Positions 1-11,906 are shown, counted from the first letter of the stretch. The stretch: DNA of 64,000 nt from Malania oleifera (GCF_029873635.1 NC_080423.1:97019397-97083396), one strand, 5' to 3'. Notes: a model not told the origin generated them from the letters alone. Translations and numbers: made by a program.

Positions 1-1751
1 ATGTTTTTTCAGAAACATTATTTTATTTTTCTCAATTTGTACTTGTTAGCTTTACCGTGATCCTAAGAGGGGGGTGAATTGGTACTTTTAAAATTAATAC
101 CCTAGATGAGTATCCTAACAACAGTATATTCACAACCCTAAGGTCAATTTAGTGCAAGTGAAATAAATCAATTATTATATGTATCCGAACTTAAATGACA
201 CAATTTAATTAATTATGTATGCACCAGAAAGCAGTAAAGGAAAGTGACACACAGAAATGTTATCGAGGTTTGGCCAATTGCCTACGTTCCCACCTTGGCT
301 AACAAGTATAAGGATTACCACTATACTTGCTCACTTAAAGGGGTGGAGCGGCACCTAAACAACCTCGGTCAATTAGCACAGGGCTGACCTCAATCTTTAC
401 AACCAATCCTTACCGGGTTGGATTACCGCCCCCTCAGGCCACGCTTGGAAACACAATAGTATGTTCTTAACAGTGAAATTGGTATAGTGATTATGCTTTC
501 ATGTAAAGCAGATGTGTACCCAATCTAAGCAATCACATACACCACCAAATGATATAATGAAGTGAGCTCAATGTGGTCTTAGATATCTACTCTCAAATAT
601 TTATACAAGCTTTGTAATGAGTATGTGAGAGTGCAAATAATATGATCTTTTGTATCACACAATATATTCAATCACAATGCTCACACAAAGATATTAGCAA
701 CACCTCAGATATCTCAACTAATAAATTTTCTCAACGTATAATGCTTAAGAGATTTATATATATAGATTTGGTTTGCAAAAAGAATTTGATCTTTGTGTTC
801 AACAAATAATATTACTCAAGGAATATTGCAACAAAGATCTTTAGCACATAAATAAATATCTCTCCAAAGATTTCTCAAAATGAAATACACTAGATATTTG
901 AAAATGATTTGAAAAGATTTTTGCAACCAAAATCAAATAAAAACTTCTTAAGATATTGCAATGATAATGCAATACTCAGAAGCTCAAGTGAAGTCTTCTT
1001 AGGAAAGACTTATTAATAAAGTCCCCTAAGAACACTTGAGGCTTTGTTCTCAAATAAAATATATCAAACAATCACAAACTCGAGAGCAACCTTGTAAGAT
1101 AAGAACACTCAAATCAAACTTACAAGTGGATTTTTGGCAATATGGCAAGGTAAGTATGAGTGTAGGATGTTTGGAAGTAAGCGAGAATGATTTTGAAATT
1201 CAGTGAAAATCACTAATCAAGTTTGCTAATCTTGTTGATAATCATTCTAAATGAAGGGGTATATATAGACTTCCCCTTGATTATAACCGTTCAGGACATA
1301 TATGGAATAATTATAAAAGTTTTAATATATTTTAACCAATTTAACCCCATTTAAAAATATTAACCATGGTAAAAATAATGGGGCAACCCGAGAGTACCGG
1401 TTAACCGAGCTGTGCTGAGTTCGGTCGATCGAGAATAAAATGAACTACAAGTTCGATCGATCAGGCATGGAGTTCCAAGGGCAATTTTCCTTTTTAGCGC
1501 GGTTTGGTCGTCTAAAAGCTTTTGAACTAACAAGTTTGATCGATCATAGCCTTCAGTTCTTACACATGGGAACTCGGTCAACCAGGGCGTTTTGTTGCAA
1601 TTTGGTCACGGTCGACCGTAAGGTCAAATTGTTGACTTCCTAGGGAGTTCGGTCGACCGGATGAAAATGTACTTAAGAGTATGGTCGACCGAACATGCAA
1701 CTTAAGTGTATTTCAGTTCCTTTTAATTATGCAATCACCTCATTCATTTAA

Positions 1752-1797
<46 letters not shown>

Positions 1798-2095
1798 GTG
1801 CATGTGTAAGTGTCCTTGGGGGGTCATTCTAGGCCTTTTTCTTTTTGAGCTTACCTATTATATCATGTAGATGATGCGTATGATTATTACAGTCCAAACC
1901 CTATTTACTAGTACAGACCCTTAAAGAATAACGAAATTAAATACAACATAAATTGGGTCTTCAATTTCAATTCCTTGTGCCATCATATTGATATGCCAAT
2001 CAATATACCTACACATAACCTCAAACATGCATCAAATATAACAAATATTTGTCATTATCAAAACCGGCTGTGACCTATAAGGTCAACAGTACTCT
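1..2095. repeat. LTR-like dispersed repeat, no intact genes
   Basis: No open frame of any quality is present. The start carries a purine-rich GAGGGGGGTGAATTGG stretch (about 67-82), and the block at 260-460 has a glutinous 'GGTTTGGCCAATTGCCTACG'-type segment. From memory both are common in high-copy LTR-type repeats of dicots. Positions 1410-1690 hold a cluster of TCGA-centred palindromes such as GGTCGACC and CGATCGATC. An (AT)n tract lies near 1754. The far end (about 2050-2095) has a 'TTTGTCATTATCAAAACC' segment that I associate with the other end of the same kind of repeat. No terminal repeat pair or target-site duplication could be fixed because the window begins inside or near the element. 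The repeat-family assignment is inference. Confidence 0.4.
1754..1795. repeat. (AT)n microsatellite
   Basis: An uninterrupted run of about 21 AT dinucleotides, directly visible. Confidence 0.95.
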
Positions 2096-2590
2096 TCAAA
2101 AGTATGATTTCAATTTGCAATATAAAATTAAGTAATAATTTATCATCTCTTCTGGATGTTAAATATATTACCTCATTTAGAGGATAAATGTTTCACTTCT
2201 TCAAGAGGTTGATTTGAACATCTCTTCGAAAGGTTAAAAATATAGACATGAGATTTAAATATATTGCCTATTTAGGACATTAAATATGTAGAAGAAAGAT
2301 TTAAATATATTGCCTCTTCAGGAGGTTGATTTGAACATCTCTCCATGAGGTTAAAAATATAGCGGGGGATTTAAATATATTGCCTCGATCTTCAGGAGAT
2401 TAAATATGTAGACGAAAGATTTAAATATATTGCCTCTTTAGGAGGACTATTTCTTTGGGAGATTTAAATATATAGCCTCTTCAGGAGAACTATCTTACCA
2501 TCTCTTATGGAGATTGATACTCTTTAAACTTTAAAAGATATATTCTCTTCTGGAGAATATTATATTCTTGTGGAGTAAAATTTACAAGAA
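2096..2590. repeat. degenerate tandem repeat, period about 117 bp
   Basis: The phrase GATTTGAACATCTCT recurs about 117 bp apart (near 2212 and 2328). Between copies, the shorter module GATTTAAATATATTGCCT plus a 'TCTTCAGGAGG'-like tail recurs at least four times. The array decays into single modules after about 2460. It encodes nothing recognisable. Confidence 0.65.
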
Positions 2591-3214
2591 ATGAATACAT
2601 TAAATACGAATTAAAGAAATAACTCAATTTGTTAGAGTCTCGTGCTGATAATGTGTTATAAAAGATGTAGAAAACTAAATAAAAATAAATAAATAAATAA
2701 AGATGAAACAGAGATTTTACGTGGTTCAGATATACTTACTCAATGGGCGGATGAGATAAAAAATTTCACTATCTCAGAAGGAATTACAATATGATTTGCA
2801 ACTGACCCTTATACAAAATATCACTTTTCTCTTTATCCCTTATATAAAATGTTTCTCTTCACTTTATCTCCCTTCTTCTCTTATCCTCTATATATTTACT
2901 TATATGGAAGCATCAAATGTGTCTCAAATGAAAAGGGGAGGGTGCCCTTTTATAGGACAATATGGATAGCTAAACATTTATTGGGGTGAAAATCGAAGTG
3001 GTGGAAGATGGGGTGACATACTTATTTTTCATTATCCACTCCTAATAATATAATTGACACTTACTTTTTCTTTTGTATTAAATGAAAACTTTATTCTTTA
3101 ATTTTCACTCTAAGGTACAAAGAAACAAAACAAAAAATAAAAACTTTATTCTTTAGTTTTCACTCTATATGGTACAAACTACAAGAAATAATACAAAAAA
3201 TAATAATTTTATGC
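2591..3214. other. AT-rich non-coding stretch, possible LTR remnant
   Basis: No gene is visible. The segment 2632-2960 begins with GAGTCTCGTGCTGATAATG followed by TGTTATAAAAG, and then TTACGTGGTTCAG. In my recollection this combination marks the end and inside edge of plant LTR elements on the opposite strand. I could not find the partner LTR, so it stays a remnant at best. A short TAAA microsatellite lies near 2683-2700. Confidence 0.3.
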
Positions 3215-3960
3215 GTATAATTTTTATTAAAAATAATTTTTTATACATAGTTAGTGAATATAAATCAATCTTAATAATTAAAGACTACCAATAACTACTC
3301 GAGCCCTCCACAATTTTTACACATTCTTTAAGCAATACTTAATATACATGACTATTGAAAATTTGACCTAGCACAAAATGATTGGTTACTAATTAAAAGA
3401 AAGAGCCATCTTCATTTGAAGAAAAAGAAATTAAGTTATTCTAGATGACCATCCTAATTATCTTGTTAGTCCTATTCAACTTAGGTAGGACTCGCAAATA
3501 TAATTAATTAGTTATCACTCATATGTCAAATAATACAATGAGTAAAATAGGTAAGATAGAATCATTATAATTTATAATAATAGAATGTGTACTATTAATT
3601 AAAAGAAGATAACATAATTTCCACTTTTCTTAGAAGATAACATAATTTCCACTTTTCTTTTTACTAACTATATTCTAAAATATCCTTTTAGGTCCACAAA
3701 TTTTATTAAAAATAAATTTGCTTATGCGTAGTTAATGGATATAAATCTTATCTATAACGATTAAAGACTATCCATGATGACTCATTTTCTCTTCAATTTT
3801 TTTTTATATCTTTAAAGTAAAAAAGGACTCGTCTCCATTTAAAGAAAAAAAATTAAGTCCTTCTAGAAGACCATCTTAATTGTGTGTTAATCCTTTATCG
3901 GCCAATGAAGTCGTGGCTAACACTTAGGTAAGACACACGTATAATTAATCAGGACCCAAA
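3215..3960 (+). repeat. diverged internal duplication (unit about 480 bp)
   Basis: Two blocks, about 3215-3520 and 3695-3960, align in the same orientation. Shared landmarks are TTTTATTAAAAATAA, then TAGTTAATGGATATAAATC-like text, ATTAAAGACTA, and later TTCTAGAAGACCATC-like text. Between them a 28 bp tandem repeat (AGAAGATAACATAATTTCC plus tail, 3604-3659) occurs twice with almost no change. Neither unit has coding capacity. Confidence 0.55.
3604..3659 (+). repeat. 28 bp direct tandem duplication
   Basis: Two adjacent, nearly identical copies of a 28 bp unit beginning AGAAGATAACATAATTTCC. Confidence 0.8.
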
Positions 3961-4233
3961 TGTTACACAAATTGATGTGATTTTATTGGCCGAAGAGAAT
4001 TGATAAGAGATCATATTAGTTGTCAAAGTAATAAATTAATAATCTTAAAAATTGTTGATTCCATGATTTATTAGATATTTTGATTTACATTTATTTAGTA
4101 GTGAAGAGACGGGGAGAAATTATTAGAATTTTGCGATTTATGTGTATTAAATTAGATAATTTTTTTTTACATATAATAAAATCATTTAATATTATGTGAG
4201 ATATGTGGCATAATATATTTTTACTGAATTATG

Positions 4234-4693
4234 TGTTGAGAATTCCACTAATGAGTTTGTCACACATTAAAAAATTTGAGTGAATGATGAGTGCTTATAT
4301 ACATTACTGGGTTCATAACCCAATAGAATTAAACTTTTAGATCAAGTTGGTACTCACTCATATGTATCAAGTCTACCTATGGACTCTTTCGGTGCTAATA
4401 AGTGATATCAGAGTCGATGATTTGTAACTCTTGGCAAGCGACATTGTAAAAATTGATATGCGAAGTTAATTCTATTGGCGTAGATTGGTTTGGAGGCACC
4501 TGAAATACAATTTGAGATATGTAAGATGTATGTGGTAAGACCCACTTGAATAATTGTTAAGAATTTTATAAAATTTGAGTGAATGATGGTTGCTTATATA
4601 TATATGACTTAACCTAAGATCCTAATAGATTTAAGTTTTTGGATCAGCTCACCCCTGCCTATCAAGTTTACTAATGACTCCTCCCTATTAACA
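4234..4693 (+). mobile_element. TRIM-like miniature LTR retrotransposon
   Basis: Two short direct repeats, about 4234-4401 and 4555-4693, both begin TGTTRAGAAT and share AAATTTGAGTGAATGATG, a GCTTATATA block and a TATCAAGT block. The second ends in TTAACA. Directly after the first lies TGATATCAGAGTC (4403-4415), one base from the standard plant primer-binding site TGGTATCAGAGTC for initiator tRNA-Met. The inner part is only about 150 bp and has no gag or pol. The flanks TTATG (4229-4233) and TTATA (4694-4698) match at four of five bases, as an aged 5 bp target-site duplication would. Terminal repeats this short with no coding capacity are the hallmark of TRIM elements, which must be moved by proteins made elsewhere. 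The end of the left LTR is approximate. Confidence 0.7.
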
Positions 4694-5273
4694 TTATATA
4701 TATATATATATTATAATAAAGTGCAATGAATAACTGAATTTCTTCCGCTACGAAAGCAGTCGACGACGAACACTGCGGACACTATTAGGAGATCGCGGCC
4801 GTTTCTAGCAAACCAGCTACTATATAATCACCACAGCAATTGTTCAATCTCATTTCGAATTATGAATCAATAGAAGAAATTTGTTGCAGAATTAATGTGG
4901 TTCTTCTGATCATTGGGAGATTGCGGCCTGCGTTTTGGTTTCTCAGCTTCTCCCTGGTGTGTTTGATCCTGACTTTTGTTTATAAAATAATGCTTTCGAT
5001 CATTACATTCATTTTGGTTTATAGCTGTTGTATATAACATTGAATATTCTAATTGGATGATAAGTTTTGATTTTGGCACACGAACTGTTTGATGGAAGTC
5101 TTGCTTCACAGTTAAGCATACTCAAAGTCGTACTGCCATTCATTTTTTTTTTTTAATTCGGGTTTCCATCTAAAATTGTTGCAAAATCATCGAGCTATTT
5201 GCATGTGTTTTACATATAATTTGTATGTATTGTCTTTTGTAAGAATAATAGTTGATGTATTTTTTGATGATGA

Positions 5274-5310
<37 letters not shown>

Positions 5311-5566
5311 CACAATGCGTTGAGCACTGAAACAATCGCATGCTTGAGCTTTTTAAATTTTGCAAATTGGATATTTCATCCAGGAGTAAAGCGTTGTCAT
5401 TCTAAATAGTGTTGACGAATAATGTTTTACCTCGTTTGTTGATTATATTGTTCTAATGAAATAGGCGAGGCATTTAATGGAAAAGCACTTAAAAAGTATA
5501 AAGGAGCAATAGATTCCTCAAATATACTACATTTCTACGGTGAAATCGTATCCTAAAAAATTCTAG
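4694..5566. other. unassigned non-coding stretch
   Basis: Only short open frames with no recognisable similarity. A small CG-richer patch at 4745-4815, containing GTCGACGACGAA and ATCGCGGCCG, stands out from the AT-rich surroundings and could be the edge of an old transcribed unit, but I see no exon structure. A (TA)n tract lies at 5276-5308. Confidence 0.5.
5276..5308. repeat. (TA)n microsatellite
   Basis: About 16 TA dinucleotides following a GATGATGATGA run. Confidence 0.9.
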
Positions 5567-6030
5567 CTTTTCCTCTCTATAAATCGATTTGGAAGGCCAA
5601 AATCCCATCTAAATCAAGGCTTTTATTTGGTCGCTTGACAGAATTATTACCTTAGGAGACCTTTGGAGGCTCTCTCTTTAGATGTCTGTGTACTTTGTTT
5701 TAATTGTTCAGAATCTGCATTGCACCTTTTTGTACACTCTGATTATGCTTGGAGGGTGTGAAATAAGTTATTTGGTTTTTTAGGGGAATGTTTGTTGGGT
5801 GCGCTCAGAGGCGGTGAAGGACTTTTTGGCAGTTTCTTCTGTTGGCTTTGACAGGAAAAAGGTAAGGACAGTGAGTTTGTACTTGTTTTATTTGTTCTTT
5901 TTAATTTTCGGGTTTTTTTCTATGTCTTTTGGTCTGGGATTTTTCAGATTTTGGTAAGGAGATGTCTAATTCTGTTTATTGTGTATTCTAAATCTATTAA
6001 TGATATTCTTTGTTTGCTATTAAAAAAAAA
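5567..6030 (+). pseudogene. 5'-truncated L1-like LINE 3' end
   Basis: The conceptual translation shows the zinc-finger reverse-transcriptase-associated region seen at the end of plant LINE ORF2: WKAKIPSKSRLLFGRL, then a cysteine/histidine part resembling 'LHLFVHSDYAWRV'. It is broken by stops and shifts. The fragment ends in a short A-run (6022-6030), as expected for a retroposed 3' end. A longer version of the same insertion is at 35150-37214. Only the last 460 bp survive here, so copy 1 lost the upstream part. Confidence 0.7.
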
Positions 6031-6302
6031 GTGAGAGAGAGAAGAAGAAGAGAGAAAACTCTTGAATGGGCATGACAGAGGAACGGATAAAGAATGTGAA
6101 CAATAGTTTCCAAAATGAGATGTAATAAAAAAAATTATCTCTTCTTGACAATCCCCACTTTCAAAACATGTGCCCGCCCCCACCTAATGCTTAATAATTT
6201 AAGTTACTCATAGTCAACATAAAAGAAGTCTCCTTCCAACTATCAGCCATGTTATATATGCTGTTATTACCAGGCACACCCACTTCATCATTTGGCCAAA
6301 AG
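6031..6302 (+). promoter_or_regulatory. 5' flank and leader of CYP89A-like gene, copy 1
   Basis: This is the upstream region of the P450 gene. It matches 37930-38176 in copy 2 closely from GTGAACAATAGTTTCC onward. Copy 2 carries about 700 bp more between the LINE tail and this point, so the promoters differ beyond about 220 bp upstream of the start codon. A GA-rich tract (6031-6056) precedes it. A TATATATG stretch at 6254-6260 lies after an upstream in-frame ATG (6249), so it is unlikely to be the TATA box. No clear core promoter could be picked. Confidence 0.45.
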
Positions 6303-7892
6303 ATGGAGACCTGGTTCATCATCATCGCTTCTCTTTGCATCGCTGCTCTCTTTAAGTCCCTCTTCAATCTTCTCTCTCCCACCAGTCCTAAACCCAGCAA
6401 AATCAAAGGCAAGCTCCCTCCAGGACCCTCCGCTGTTCCCATCATTGGCAACTTCCTATGGTTCCGGAAATCCTTTTCAGAAATCGAATCCATTCTTCGG
6501 AACCTGCACACCAAGTACGGACCCCTCATCTCCCTCCGCTTTGGCTCTCGCCTGACAATCTTCATTGCCAACCATTCCCTTGCCCATCAAGCCTTGATAC
6601 AAAATGGTGTTGTCTTCGCTAATCGTCCCGCAGCTCCTCCAGTTGGCCAAATCTTTAGCAGCAACCAACATAACGTCAACTCCGCTGCCTACGGCCCTGT
6701 CTGGCGCCTTCTGCGCCGCAACCTCACCTCCGAAATACTCCACCACTCACGGGTGAAGTCCTATTCTCACGCTCGCAGGCGAGTCTTGTGTATCCTTGTC
6801 AACCTCCTCAAGACTAGCCAATCTCAAAAATTAGGAGAGCCAGTTAAGGTGATGGACCATTTCCAGTATGCCATGTTTTTCTTGCTTGTTTTCATGTGTT
6901 TTGGTGAGGAGCTGGAGGAGAAGAAGATTAGAGATATCAAAGATGTGCAGCGTCAACCCCTACTATCCGCTGCACGATTCAATATACTCAATGTCTGGTC
7001 AAGATTGGGAAAGATTTTATTTCGTAGTCGTTGGAAAGAGTTAATGCAGATGCGCAAGAGCCAGGTAGACGTATTGATTCCTCTAATACGAGACCGAATG
7101 AAAGCCAAACTGGAGACTCAACGGAAGAATATGCAAGATGGAGAAGGTAAGAATGAGTCTGTCTTGTCTTATGTCGATACTTTTATTGATCTTAAGCTGC
7201 CGGACGAGAAGAGAAAGCTTAATGAAGAAGAGATGGTGAGTCTGTGCTCAGAGTTTTTGAATGCCGGCACCGACACTACGTCAACGGCGCTGCAGTGGAT
7301 CATGGCCAACCTGGTGAAGTACCCACATATTCAAGAAAAGCTTTTTGCAGAGATTAATGGGGTTGTCGGAGAACTTGGAGGAGGAGGAGGACCCGAAGAG
7401 GTGAAAGAGGAGGAACTGCAGAAGATGCCATACCTGAAAGCTGTGATATTGGAAGGGCTGAGACGGCACCCTCCGAGCCACATGGTGCTGCCCCACGCTG
7501 TCACTGAAGATGTGACATTGGATGACTACGTTGTGCCAAAAAATGCTGTTGTGACTTTCATGGTAGCAGACATGGGGTGGGACCCAAAGGTGTGGGAAGA
7601 TCCGATGGCTTTCAAGCCCGAGAGGTTCCTATCGAACGGTGGAGATGGGGGGGAACTATTTGACCTAACAGGGAGCAGAGAGATTAAGATGATGCCATTT
7701 GGCGCGGGGAGGAGGATATGTCCAGGGTCTGGTCTGGCCATGCTTCATTTGGAGTACTTTGTGGCTAATTTGGTGTGGCATTTTGAATGGAAGGCTGTGG
7801 ATGGAGATGAGGTTGATCTCTCTGAGAAGCAAGAGTTTGCAGTAGTGATGAAGAATCCATTGCAGGCCCACTTGTCTCCAAGGCTGAAATAA
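6303..7892 (+). CDS. CYP89A-like cytochrome P450, copy 1
   Basis: Intronless frame of 529 aa with all hallmarks of a plant class II P450. It has an N-terminal membrane anchor (residues 2-24) and proline hinge PPGP (39-42), a C-helix WRLLRR (134-139), an I-helix oxygen-activation motif AGTDTT (321-326), a K-helix ExxR (E384, R387), PERF (439-442), and a haem loop FGAGRRICPG (466-475) with ligand Cys473. Overall similarity and lack of introns point to the CYP89A family. The product should be an ER-anchored, NADPH-P450-reductase-dependent monooxygenase. The family includes an Arabidopsis member acting in chlorophyll breakdown, but this substrate is unknown. An in-frame ATG at 6249 would add 18 residues. 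I prefer 6303 because METWFII fits the family N-terminus and has A at -3 and G at +4. No stop, shift or lost catalytic residue is visible. Confidence 0.93.
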   Translation: METWFIIIASLCIAALFKSLFNLLSPTSPKPSKIKGKLPPGPSAVPIIGNFLWFRKSFSEIESILRNLHTKYGPLISLRFGSRLTIFIANHSLAHQALIQNGVVFANRPAAPPVGQIFSSNQHNVNSAAYGPVWRLLRRNLTSEILHHSRVKSYSHARRRVLCILVNLLKTSQSQKLGEPVKVMDHFQYAMFFLLVFMCFGEELEEKKIRDIKDVQRQPLLSAARFNILNVWSRLGKILFRSRWKELMQMRKSQVDVLIPLIRDRMKAKLETQRKNMQDGEGKNESVLSYVDTFIDLKLPDEKRKLNEEEMVSLCSEFLNAGTDTTSTALQWIMANLVKYPHIQEKLFAEINGVVGELGGGGGPEEVKEEELQKMPYLKAVILEGLRRHPPSHMVLPHAVTEDVTLDDYVVPKNAVVTFMVADMGWDPKVWEDPMAFKPERFLSNGGDGGELFDLTGSREIKMMPFGAGRRICPGSGLAMLHLEYFVANLVWHFEWKAVDGDEVDLSEKQEFAVVMKNPLQAHLSPRLK

Positions 7893-7964
7893 GGATCGAA
7901 TTCATCAACAAGTTGCCGTCCGTCTGTGTCTAGTGCACTTCTTCTGATAGTTATTTTGTTAAAA

Positions 7965-7970
7965 AATAAA
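7965..7970 (+). terminator. polyadenylation signal of P450 copy 1
   Basis: AATAAA lies 73 bp after the stop codon in an A/T-rich 3' region. The same hexamer is kept at the equivalent position in copy 2 (39839-39844). Confidence 0.6.
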
Positions 7971-8579
7971 GGCTGTATAATTGTAAATTTGGAAAACTAC
8001 AGAAGCCTGCAATTATAACTTAAGATACTGTTTTCTGCAGGTCTGCTACCATAAGGAAATCACCGTATTTTTAATTTCTAGTGCTTTTATCTGTCACCAC
8101 CATCTAAGTTTTTTTTTTTTTTTTAGCTTCTCTCTTTCTTCTGTGGAATGATTTTACCACCTCACAATTCAAAAGGTATGGTTTTTCTTTTCATTGAAAT
8201 TGGTTAAAGTGTTTGGACGCATCATTTCTTACATATATTTTATATGGAGGTTTGAATTTAAGGACATGTACACTTCGCGTGCTTGCTGTTTCCATTTTTC
8301 ATTATTCAATTTTTTATTTTGAAGCTTGCTTACATAAAGCTTGCTAATGATGCCCATGTTTTTTTTTTTTTTTTTGATCAATTGCATAAATATATTGATC
8401 AAGTGAAAATATATACAACTACGCTGGGCATACCCAGGTCATCTTGTTACCACACTGACAATACAAGTCAAAAGTCCTGAAATACATCAAACCTGGGCAT
8501 ACCCAAGGGCCAAGGAGCTGGCCAATCACGCTATCAATACTCAGAGATATCCCAAGGACAACAAACATGCCCAATAATA

Positions 8580-11500
8580 TCAAACTGAGAACATGTCAAA
8601 TTTCTCAAAAACTGTCCTATAGATATGTCTTTGTATGGCACTAATTAAATCTATAGGAGGAATAACATGATTATCGAATTTTTTCCTATTCCTAGATTGC
8701 CAAATAATATACACAGAAGTAGCCAAGCCAATTTTCTTCCTAGCAGAGCGAACTCCATTGCCTTTTGCTTCTTTATGTAACCATTTCACCGCTGCCTTGA
8801 TTGAAGTCATGACCCTTTTAATTCCCATTCACTTCCTTATGCAACCCCACACTTCAGCCGAGTATTTGTAGCTGAAGAAAAGGTGATCAAGAGTCTCCAT
8901 ATCACTATTACAGAAGGTACATCTTACGTCAATCTCAACTCCTTTTAACTTGTCACAAGTTGGAAGCTTTCCCTTCCAACCCAACAACAAGCAGAAAGCA
9001 TACTTCGGAGTAGTTCCATTATACCATATAGACTTTGTCCAAGACATGACTTGGCACTTCTCCCTCCAAAAGTCATAGAGTGTATGCGAACCTCTTCCCA
9101 TTCTTTCCATAGTTTCTATGGCAGCAGCCACACTCCTAGAATTGAGTACTAGCTGGTCCTTGATTTCAACCAAGTTTTTGAATAGGGGGGAGTCATCTTT
9201 TTTAGCTATAGCATAGCAGATTTCGGCCTCCTTCAAGTAGAATTGATGGATCCATTTCGTCCATAAACAATCCTTCTTTGCTTGAATATTCCACAACACT
9301 TTGGACAACAAAGCTCTGTTCCATGTCTTGAGGTCAACCACACCCAAGCCACCTTCTTGTTTTGGTTTGCATATTTCCCTCCAAGCAACCAAGGCCCTCC
9401 TTCTACCACCCCATAGGAATACATGGCATAGCTTGATTACTTGGTTTAGAACATTCCCTGGAATTGGAAAAATAGCAAGCCAAAAGCATTCTATCCCTTG
9501 GATGATTGAATTAATTATTTCTAATCTACCAGCATACGTTAGAGTATGCCCAGGCCACCCTTTAAACAACCTAACAATTCTATCAATCAAAGGCCTATAG
9601 TGGGCGGCATTCAGTTTAGAAGACAACAGAGGGACTCCTAGGTATCTGAAAGGAAATTCACCCTCTTTGAATCCAGTTTGATTCAAGATAACCTCCAAAT
9701 CTCGTGGTTTCATGCCAGCCTGATACAGGTTTGATTTCAAGCTGTTTGCAGAGAGGCCAGAGCACAGAGAGAATTCCTTCAAGCACTCCATTAGGTAGCC
9801 AACTGAAACTGCATCTCCCCTAGAGAACAGCATGAGATCATCTGCAAAGGCCAAGTGTGTTATCTTCAGTTCGTCACATTTGGGTTGAAATTTAAACTTA
9901 GCTTTACCCTCCAATGATTTGAGTAGCCTTGACAAATACTCCACACAGATAACAAATAGCAAGGGAGACAAAGGATCACCCTGCCTAAGCCACTTCCTCC
10001 CCTTGAAAAATCCATTGAGCCTTCCATTCAGTGATACAGAGAAGGAAGTCGTCGAGACACACTCCATGATCCAAGAGATCATTTGATCAGGGAAATTTAA
10101 ATTCACCAACATATCCTTCAGGAAGGCCCATGAAACAGAGTCATAAGCCTTTTTCAAATCAATTTTTAGTAGGCATCGAGGGGAAATTCTTTTCCTTTTG
10201 TACCCTCTTATCAGTTCTTGCACCAGGTATATATTTTCCACCATATTTCTCCCTTTGACAAGTGCCGCTTGGGCTGGGTTTATCTGGTCTTCCAAGCATG
10301 GTTTAATTCTACCAGAGATCAATTTAGCAATGACTTTATACAAAACATTGCAGCAGGATATTGGACAATAATCACTTACTGTACAGGCATGACTAGTCTT
10401 AGGAATTAAAACAACAGTAGTATGATTTATCTGTTTAAAGATTTTGCCACTCTGAAAGAACTCCTTTACTGCTAGACAGAATTCATGGCCAATGGTATTC
10501 CAAGTCTTCTTATAGAAACCTGCAGAGTAACCATCAGGGCCTGGAGCTTTATCATTCCCAATACTGAACAAAGCCTCTTTTATCTCCTCTTTTGATATAG
10601 GTCTTAACATGTCATTTCTTCTTGATTCATTCAACATAGCTCCCCTATTTACTAACTGGGGATTTAGCTTTGAACACCTCTCCTCAATACCCAGAAGCTG
10701 AGAATAAAATGTCACAAACTCGAATGCCATCTAATCATATGACTTTGTAAGTTCACCATTTTGGTTCATAACAGAAGAAATATGATTTCTGCATTTGTTC
10801 CTTCGCAGGAGAGCATGGAAGAAAGAAGAGTTCCTATTACTGCACCTCAGGAACTTACACTTAGCTACTTGAGATAAGAACATCCTGTTAGCATTTTCCA
10901 ATCTTACTGCTACACCTTTCTTATACTGCATCTCCTTTTGTAATTGGAGGCAAGCAGGGTCATCATGTAACTTACTCTGAATTTCCAGGAGTTCATTACT
11001 TGCCATCTCAGCTCGTACCGAGATATGGGAGAAGTGGCAAGCATTCATGGATCTCTAGGGCTTCTTCAAAGCTTGTAGTTTCCTAACCAAATAGTACTGT
11101 CTGCACCCATCATAGCATTCCTGCCAAACTTCTCTAACTCTCTCCTGGAACTCAGGGTGGGTTGCCCACATATTAAAGAACTTGAAAGGAAGTCTCCCCA
11201 AATCCAATTCAGTAGACAAGGACACTAGAGAGACTGAGTGATTAGACAGACTACCAGGAAACTGGTAGTGAACCTGAGAATTCCAGCCATTCAAATACCA
11301 AGCCTGATTAACCATAACTCTGTCAAGCTTACACCACACTCTCCCATTATACCAGGTAAGAAAACAACCTGAAGATTTCAAGTTAGTCAAGCCAGCCACA
11401 TTGAAATAGTCACTAATGTCTTTCACTTCGTAAACTGATACCAATACCCCATTTCTTTTCTCCTCATTATTCAAAACACAATTAAAATCACCTAACAACA

Positions 11501-11906
11501 TCCAAGGCCCAGTAAAGGCACAGCCAGTTTGGGAAATGTCCATCCATAGTGATCTTCTAGCCCCTATAGTATTAAATCCATAGATGAAACTCATAAGGCA
11601 TTCATTCGAAGTTACCTAGCATTTAACCAAGCAGTGTATGGCTTGCTCACTTTTATGACATACTTGCATCTTCACCTTCTGGGAGTTCCAGATAATTAGG
11701 ATTCTTCCAGCCCTATATAACTCAAAATTATTCACTTGTTCCTACCCCCTGAATTTCCTGCTCATTATTTTTTCCAATTTTTCCATAGATAGTTTTGTTT
11801 CCAAAATCCCCATAATATCCAATTTATTTTTCCTAATGAGATCCTTGATCCCTTTTTGTTTTAGGGGCATATTAAGGCCCCTAATATTTCAAGCAGCTAT
11901 CTTCAT
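8580..11906 (-). pseudogene. LINE ORF2: endonuclease-reverse transcriptase, six nonsense codons
   Basis: One reading frame of 1109 codons runs from ATG 11906 to the end without any frameshift. It is interrupted by stops at 11889-11891, 11742-11744, 11616-11618, 11055-11057, 10731-10733 and 8829-8831. The N-terminal APE-type endonuclease shows NIRGLN, ETK and LLGDFNCV. Its usual SDH catalytic motif reads SNH. The reverse transcriptase shows KAPGPDG, LKIDLKKAYDSV, LRQGDPLSPLLF and the catalytic FADD box. The C-terminal zinc-finger RT-associated region has CTFCNSDMETLDHLF. In life it would nick target DNA and copy LINE RNA there. Several stops sit where a tryptophan is expected, so G-to-A change on the sense strand is the likely cause. 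The element is dead but not very old. Confidence 0.88.

Noticed and set aside
1360..1643. Short frames across the palindrome-rich part of the first repeat
   Set aside because: Composition is set by the TCGA palindromes and both strands are open by chance.
4840..5109. Overlapping frames of 65-80 residues on both strands near the small CG-rich patch
   Set aside because: No similarity I recognise, low-complexity hydrophobic content, no partner exon seen.
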